Made by a program: the position numbers and the translations under genes
The notes under the pieces: model-generated
The model's input: the letters and a program-made list of their open reading frames with translations, nothing else
What the model was told of the DNA's origin: nothing
The model's database searches: none
In this document: one piece after another, positions 8,632 to 13,160 of the stretch
How positions within the stretch are numbered: position 1 is the stretch's first letter
How the letters are laid out: each line of letters starts with the position of its first letter
Source: Cudoniella acicularis
Lineage: Eukaryota; Ascomycota; Leotiomycetes; Helotiales; Helotiaceae
Assembly: GCA_013054445.1 (NCBI GenBank)
Contig: JAAMPI010001550.1
Location: 1 to 13,160 of the forward strand
Direction of reading: 5' to 3'
DNA: 13,160 bases

Positions 8632-8976
8632 ATTAAAAAGAGTTAAGGTAAATGCGGGTTCAAAGTATATTCATTTTGTCATTTCTTTAGAGGAAACGTT
8701 CGACGCGAAATGGAAAATATCTTTAAAATATTTTATAGTATAAAAGATATTAAACGGAGTTAGCCAAAGCCGTTCTCAACATATATTTACTCGACGATAT
8801 TTTCGACGAAACGTTAGATGTGAAACGAAAAACATCTTCCAAATGTCTCACATTGTGAAAGGTACTAAAAAGAGTTCAGCCGAAACCGGTTTAAAAGATA
8901 GGATTTACACTGCAATTTTTAAGAGGAAATATAAGACCCTAATTAGAAAAGATCTTCATAATATTTCACACCAGGG
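8632..8976 (+). repeat. AT-rich degenerate tandem repeat, three units of about 115 bp
   Basis: Units begin at 8632 (ATTAAAAAGAGTT), 8749 (ATTAAACGGAGTT) and 8864 (ACTAAAAAGAGTT), with lengths of about 117, 115 and 113. Each carries a shared core in its second half (GAGGAAACGTTCGACGCG, GACGAAACGTTAGATGTG, and a decayed GAGGAAATATAAGACC), followed by AAAA and ATCTT. A partial unit seems to precede them (ACAAACATCTC at 8586). Unit 1 also contains a small inverted repeat, AAAATAT and ATATTTT (8714-8734). No protein-coding signal is visible. The AT bias and divergence fit an old repeat, possibly altered by repeat-induced point mutation. Confidence 0.75.
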
Positions 8977-9863
8977 GAGATTTCTAGCTAGGGCATGAGA
9001 AATGCATGCACTCTGACACTACCTGGCAAGCAAGAAGTTTCGGCTGGGTGCCTTTTAAGGCAAAAAATGCTTGTATACATTTTGAGGAAGCCGGGGAAAA
9101 AGTATGGCACATGATAGAGGATCAGGTAAGTGCAATTTAGAAGAGACTCTCTGCTGAATTAATTTCCTAATTTTCCGGGCGCATTTTGTACGCCGTTCCT
9201 CTCTGGGGATGTATCGGTTTTATCTATGCTTCAAGTAGAAGCCTCCTCGACAACCGCATCAAAATGTACGACTCGCATAGCATCTGGCGCTCTACTCAAC
9301 TCTCTCAAAATCAAGGTATAGACGATGCGATTCCTATGCCTCTACCCCCGAAACTTCAAGACCAATGCAAGCAAAATCCGCATCTCAAACATCACCCAGC
9401 TAAAAAATTGCGGTTGATGGTGGCGGCTGCGAGATCCGCGAGTGAAGGTCCAGGTGGAAGGCTTTTAGTGAGGAAGATAGAGCCATCTACGTGGTGGATG
9501 AAGCTTTGTTTCGTCAGTATTCGATTCTAGGGTTTAGAAACCTGTGCACCGTGTGGAGTTCGCGATGGCGGAAAAGGGGGTGGGGTAATTTTAAGCGAGG
9601 AACCCCTGAAATAACATAGGAAGCAAGAAGTAGATGTTTCCGTGGTGCAACTGATGCAGCCCCGTGACAGCTGCATATAAGCTGGAAACGCACGTCAGAC
9701 TGTATGTATATGAAAACGCGGGAGGATAAAACACCAGAAAGGGTGGTCTGTGGTGAATAATCAATTGAGAGTTAAGCAACTAATCATGTTATTTTCAGAT
9801 TCACCTCCTTCAATTCAGTTGGGATTCCAAACTAGGGCTCTTATTGATTGAATCACGTTTAAC
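8977..9863. other. Intergenic stretch with one weak open frame
   Basis: Apart from the small frame at 9264-9530, listed separately, I see no gene, RNA or repeat that I can support. Confidence 0.4.
9264..9530 (+). CDS. Doubtful small hypothetical protein (88 aa)
   Basis: The ATG at 9264 has an A at -3 (CAAAATGT) and opens 88 codons, beginning MYDSHSIWRSTQL and ending KLCFVSIRF. The same frame is open upstream to about 9186 and there reads like a hydrophobic segment (VPLWGCIGFIYASS), so a spliced longer product or a gene fragment is possible. A GTATAG at 9317 could be an intron donor. No domain is recognised, and chance is a real alternative. Confidence 0.2.
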   Translation: MYDSHSIWRSTQLSQNQGIDDAIPMPLPPKLQDQCKQNPHLKHHPAKKLRLMVAAARSASEGPGGRLLVRKIEPSTWWMKLCFVSIRF

Positions 9864-9893
9864 TTTAGAATTCATGACTTTCTGAATTCTAAA
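9864..9893. repeat. Perfect inverted repeat, 10-bp arms, 10-nt loop
   Basis: TTTAGAATTC (9864-9873) and GAATTCTAAA (9884-9893) are exact reverse complements. The element lies about 50 bp upstream of the TATA box of the next gene, so it could be a regulator site or the cruciform relic of a small element. Confidence 0.75.
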
Positions 9894-9943
9894 TCGGATA
9901 GGATACTATGATTCAAGAAAGTTTGAAAAGATAACCCTTTGCC

Positions 9944-9950
9944 TATAAAT
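9944..9950 (+). promoter_or_regulatory. TATA box TATAAAT
   Basis: It lies 145 bp before the ATG at 10089 and is followed by a CT-rich tract (CCTCCTCTCTCTTTTG), the usual look of a fungal core promoter. The next gene has the same arrangement. Confidence 0.55.
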
Positions 9951-10088
9951 CCTCCTCTCTCTTTTGTAGCCTCATTTTTCTCTTCAAAGGAAAAGAATAC
10001 TTTCAAGCAAAACGAAATTGGTACACCATTGATCATCACAAATACCTCAGGAGTAAATTCAAAGGCAGCACTCAAACCAACCATTTCA

Positions 10089-10963
10089 ATGTCTGATCAC
10101 GATGGTCCCCGTGGTGCGCCCCCACGGGGATATTTACGGCCCCCCTGCAATCCATGGCCACCCATTACACTGAATCATCCTTCCGACCCTCACCCCTACC
10201 ATGATTTTCAAAATGCCAGTATTATGGAAACCCCAATATACGAAACCAATCCTTTCTTCCGTACCGAAGCTGGCTTCCCAAACTCCAGCAAAGCACACAC
10301 ATCAACTGGGAACATTCGAATGCGGATACAATATGTACAATTACAACTGTGCTAAGAAGGATGTTGAGTGGATCTCCACCTACGTTGATCCTCGTGTCTG
10401 CGTCAGATGTTTCTCTGGGAGACCTATAAGCACGTACCCTAACGATGGTCTGGCTTACAATCACCCTCCATTCATATCAACTTCGATACTGGCTCAACAA
10501 ACCCCAGAAGAGAAGGCTACCTTACTAAGGTGGCCTACACCAAGAGAGAGAGAATATCAAGAGTCCGCTAGATTTTTTAGGACCAGACCACCCGAGTCAC
10601 AAACATACTTATGGCATATGCCTAAAATGCAGGCATAAAGAAAAGGTGGACAATTGTGCTCGCGGTCGGTTTCCGCGTCAATAAGAGGTGAATTAATACC
10701 TAGGACCTTGTCCCAACTGTAAGTCTAAGGAAGTTGCCGCCAAGACTGAAGAAGCTTCTCAGACAACTTCGGCTGCAACCAGCAAGCTTCCAGCTACAAC
10801 CTCTGGTTCCGGCAATGCGAAGAAGGTAAAGAAGAAGAAGAGCAATGCCGGGGGCAGTTCAAATGAAGGTGCTCTTGCTGAAATGGCTGAAGCTTTTGCA
10901 AAATTTGACGCTACTACTCAAGGTGGCGAGCTACTTCAAAAGGCTATGAATTCAAAGTCGTGA
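10089..10963 (+). CDS. Cys-rich, Lys-tailed protein of unknown function; gene structure uncertain
   Basis: ATG at 10089 and TGA at 10961-10963. I do not recognise the family. The N-terminal part is rich in Pro and Arg (MSDHDGPRGAPPRGYLRPPC). Next comes TFECGYNMYNYNC, then VCVRCF near 10400. A likely zinc-binding segment follows: CLKCRHKEKVDNC (frame starting near 10613) joined by a short intron to CPNCK (10709-10723). The C-terminus is Ser/Thr/Ala-rich with KKVKKKK. The frame shifts by one base near 10310 and again near 10575. One model uses weak introns 10219-10288 and 10530-10596 (232 residues). The other assumes single-base gains in GGG (10308-10310) and in a T6 run (10573-10578), giving about 277 residues. 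The second reads more smoothly, for example RFLGPDHPSHKHTYGICLKC. This may therefore be a pseudogene or carry sequence errors. Confidence 0.5.
10665..10703 (+). other. Probable short intron (39 nt) in the Cys-rich gene
   Basis: Starts GTCGGT and ends CCTAG. Removing it joins DNCARG to PCPNCKSKE in frame, completing a CxxCxH...CxxC arrangement. The length is short for a fungal intron and the donor is non-consensus. Confidence 0.6.
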
Positions 10964-11608
10964 TGGATTGCGGGTTTGGCAAACAAAGAAAAAACTACTA
11001 CTTAAGGAGAGGCGATATCTATTTCTAGGAAATCGATGCTTTCAAACAAAATTTCTTTCGTTGAAGATTTAGGAACACTTTTCACTCTTGTGAAACATCA
11101 AATCGTGTTAAGACTTGCTTGCAAGTAAATCTTCCGACTTGGTACCTCCACTGAAAGAGAGCAATTTAGAAGTCAAAGCATTTATATTCCCAATTTTTTA
11201 TCAATTAGAAGATAAACACATATATGTTTTGGGGAGAACGCAGGAACCTCCTGTACAATCTTGATAAAGTTTTCAGACAACAACACAATCCAATCAAGAA
11301 GAGACATTTCTTCAATGAGACACTGAATTATAAACTTGTAAGTACTTCCCTAGAATCAGGGAGGAAATAGTCCGATTCATTTTCCAACTACAACGGATAA
11401 ATGAGCGAAACTGCTCTGGATCACGTGAAAATGCCCGATAAGGGGTGAATCCTTGCGATACACATTCGTTATTGACTATTGTGACGAGCGAATCGCGCAA
11501 ATGAAAAGAAGTGAATGTGATCTGCGGTCACGAAGCTATTCACAATCATAGCCAACTTTAAGGGGGGCGGTTTGTGATTCTTCTTCCCTAAATGGAATCG
11601 ATCTCACC
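10964..11608. other. Intergenic region between the two Cys-rich genes
   Basis: This should contain the 3' end of the first gene and the upstream control DNA of the second. I see no supported coding frame. A minus-strand frame at 11312-11500 (62 codons) has no recognisable features and was not called. Confidence 0.45.
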
Positions 11609-11615
11609 TATAAAT
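11609..11615 (+). promoter_or_regulatory. TATA box TATAAAT
   Basis: It lies 152 bp before the ATG at 11761, followed by a CT-rich tract (CCTTTCCCTTACTTCC) and an A/C-rich leader. The layout closely parallels that of the gene at 10089. Confidence 0.55.
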
Positions 11616-11760
11616 TTGAGCCTACCTTTCCCTTACTTCCCACTTTTTCTAAACAAGAACATCAAGTTTGAAGATCATCCAAATCTTCTCAAAAACAGTC
11701 TACTCAACGCTTTGCTTAATTACACACTCATAATACACCAACTGAATACCAACAATCATA

Positions 11761-12693
11761 ATGAGTTCAAGTTATGCGTGCGGATGCCAAACTCATAATA
11801 AAGCTATTGAAGGTGTGGCGGCTGTTTTTCTAGCAGGAGCGATTCTAATGTGCCGTTGCGGCGAAAAGTCACCCACCACTACTATCCGGGACATTGATGG
11901 ACAAACCAAGGATCTTTCAAAAATGGTTACCGCTAGTCTTTATTCTTGCGGGCACATGGATAATTTTGTTGGCTACTACGGAGGAAGAGGCGAGGTTTTG
12001 ACACGGAAATGCCATCGTTGCGCGAGTGGCAAAGAACGGATCTGGATAGATGAGAAAATATGGCCAAACATTGTGCGCAGATGGATTAAGTGCAAAGGCT
12101 GCGGCGGTTACAAGAGGATCGACATGGATCTGGATGCTAGGAAGTGGACGAATGCACTTGAGGAAAAACACAGAAAAATAGATGGAGCGAAGGCTAAGGC
12201 CAAGGTTGAGGCGAAGACTAAGGCTAAAGTTGAGGCTGAAGCTAAGTTTAAAGCAAATGCAAAGGGCAAGGGTAGCGCCAAAGGAAAGGGAAAGGGCAAA
12301 GACAAAGCCAAGGATACTGTGGCCCAAAGGTCAACTAGTCCCGACAACTGGACCGATGCCACCGATCAGAGTTCATCTGGCTCTGACAGCTGGGAAGATG
12401 ACGATGGCTGCAGAAACTGCGGCAACCGCCACCACGAGCACGAAACCAAGGGAAGTGCAAGAGGATCCCCTTCTCCGAGAAACCGAAGATCAACGACCCC
12501 GGAATGCAATGAGGACTATGTCACTTGCAAGAAATGTGGCCGCCACCACGTGGTTTGTGAATCCATTTACATGGAGTTGCGCAACAACAGATCCAATATC
12601 GGTACCGGACTGCCCAGCACCCGTATTGGTCCTATTGGACCCCCTAGNCACCCGTATCGCACTAAGAAGACCCTTCATAATCTCCCCTTCTAA
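11761..12693 (+). CDS. Cys-rich protein with Lys/Ala low-complexity region, unknown function (310 aa)
   Basis: This uninterrupted frame starts at ATG 11761 (context ATCATAATG) and ends at TAA 12691-12693. The family is not recognised. Fifteen Cys occur, mostly in close pairs: CGC (7-9), CRC (31-33), YSCGH (61-65), CHRC (84-87), CKGC (111-114), CRNCGNRHHEH (217-227) and CKKCGRHHVVC (256-266). This fits several small zinc-binding knuckles. Residues 143-185 are a highly charged Lys/Ala/Glu/Gly run, and 190-215 is Ser/Asp-rich, probably disordered. A short hydrophobic patch at 18-30 (GVAAVFLAGAILM) is too small and too close to the Cys pairs for a confident signal peptide. An undetermined base at 12648 leaves residue 296 unknown. 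A nuclear or nucleic-acid-binding role is plausible from composition only. Confidence 0.75.
   Translation: MSSSYACGCQTHNKAIEGVAAVFLAGAILMCRCGEKSPTTTIRDIDGQTKDLSKMVTASLYSCGHMDNFVGYYGGRGEVLTRKCHRCASGKERIWIDEKIWPNIVRRWIKCKGCGGYKRIDMDLDARKWTNALEEKHRKIDGAKAKAKVEAKTKAKVEAEAKFKANAKGKGSAKGKGKGKDKAKDTVAQRSTSPDNWTDATDQSSSGSDSWEDDDGCRNCGNRHHEHETKGSARGSPSPRNRRSTTPECNEDYVTCKKCGRHHVVCESIYMELRNNRSNIGTGLPSTRIGPIGPPXHPYRTKKTLHNLPF
12648..12648 (+). other. Undetermined base (N) inside the last gene
   Basis: A single N in CCTAGNCACC makes one codon (AGN) ambiguous between Ser and Arg. It directly precedes the second copy of CACCCGTAT (12618-12626 and 12649-12657). A small inverted repeat, GGTCC and GGACC, lies between the two copies. 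If the base count here is wrong, the C-terminal 15 residues would change. Confidence 0.9.
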
Positions 12694-12717
12694 AAACCAA
12701 CCGCAGTTCTGGGGTTG

Positions 12718-12733
12718 AGAATTAATTAATTCT
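12718..12733. repeat. 16-bp perfect palindrome AGAATTAATTAATTCT
   Basis: This is exactly self-complementary and lies 25 bp after the stop codon of the last gene. It is AT-rich and may contribute to the 3' processing region, though it could be fortuitous. Confidence 0.7.
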
Positions 12734-13041
12734 GGAAGGAGTTTGACGAGGGTGGGGAATACCAGACTGTTTGACCGGTTTAGTGGTGGAAGGGAATATA
12801 CTCAGGAGTCAGGATAGCGACGTGGTTGTATTTTAAGCAAGACTTTCCAATAACAAATATATCTCTGGATGCAGAACATGCTTTTGAGTCCGCTATCATT
12901 ATGACACATTCCAAGTTGCGAACAGTGATAACAAGATTTGTAGTGCCTACTTCGGAAAAGAAAGTCACTACCCAGCGTTGAGAAAAGAGCCTGTTTAAAT
13001 ATTAACTAATGAGAAATATTGAAATGCCCCAAGCCACTCGA

Positions 13042-13053
13042 ACTAAATTTAGT
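13042..13053. repeat. 12-bp perfect palindrome ACTAAATTTAGT
   Basis: Exactly self-complementary. It sits inside the loop of the 8-bp inverted repeat at 13022-13088. Confidence 0.65.
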
Positions 13054-13160
13054 AACTGAGATGGCAGTTAAAGGAGGGCAGGGCATTTTAAACTAAAGTA
13101 AGCTCAAGAAATCTTTAAGGACTACTAGACTTCCATTACTCACAACGACTGAGATATTTA

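Larger units (their letters stand above)
12694..13160. other. Downstream non-coding flank
   Basis: No gene is supported. It begins with the 3' untranslated region of the gene ending at 12693 and contains AT-rich palindromes listed separately. An inverted repeat of 8-bp arms is also present: AAATGCCC at 13022-13029 and GGGCATTT at 13081-13088. Confidence 0.45.

Noticed and set aside
8590..9000. Possible transposon or LTR in the AT-rich block
   Set aside because: No terminal inverted repeats, target-site duplication or transposase or reverse-transcriptase residues are visible. Only the internal tandem repeat is supported.
11917..12362. Minus-strand frames of 84 and 136 codons rich in Ala, Leu, Phe and Ser
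   Set aside because: They are complements of the Lys/Ala/Glu repeat coding region of the last gene. The apparent hydrophobic segments are an artefact of that composition.
1..13160. tRNA or 5S rRNA genes
   Set aside because: By eye, no T-loop GTTCRANNC with a matching acceptor stem and no 5S-like sequence were found. A tRNAscan-SE or Infernal run would settle this.

Overview
The window looks like nuclear DNA of a filamentous ascomycete (Pezizomycotina). The reasons are short introns of about 47-58 nt with fungal branch-point-like CTGAC or TGAC motifs, CT-rich leaders ahead of start codons, an AsnRS of the yeast Slm5 type, and a fungal-type PARG/macrodomain protein. A class such as Leotiomycetes is only a guess. 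No tRNA, rRNA, CRISPR array or recognisable intact transposon was seen.

Layout. Bases 1-3350 are gene-poor. They hold simple repeats, hairpins, a possible pair of minus-strand exons (about 1099-1518) and a 450-base stretch (2302-2751) that reads like decayed coding sequence. Bases 3355-5004 (minus) encode a three-exon mitochondrial asparaginyl-tRNA synthetase. Bases 5005-6190 are the region between this gene and its divergent neighbour. Bases 6191-7309 (plus) encode a five-exon microbial-type poly(ADP-ribose) glycohydrolase-like protein, including one GC-AG intron. Bases 7310-9940 have no confident gene but are structured: a C/A-rich stretch switches to a G/T-rich one, a short 11-mer recurs, and an AT-rich unit of about 115 bp occurs three times in tandem. 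Bases 9941-12693 hold two plus-strand genes of unknown function, each with a TATA box about 150 bp before its ATG. Both encode proteins with CxxC zinc-binding-like pairs and Lys-rich low-complexity segments. The first of these has two reading-frame changes that are either weak introns or single-base indels in homopolymers. Bases 12694-13160 are non-coding with palindromes.

No operon-like logic is expected. The AsnRS (mitochondrial translation) and the PARG-like protein (ADP-ribose turnover) appear to be ordinary core genes transcribed divergently. The right-hand third, with tandem repeats, an AT-rich block and two unrecognised Cys/Lys-rich genes, looks like accessory, lineage-specific sequence. 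It is the most likely place for something undescribed, but the sequence alone does not show a system.
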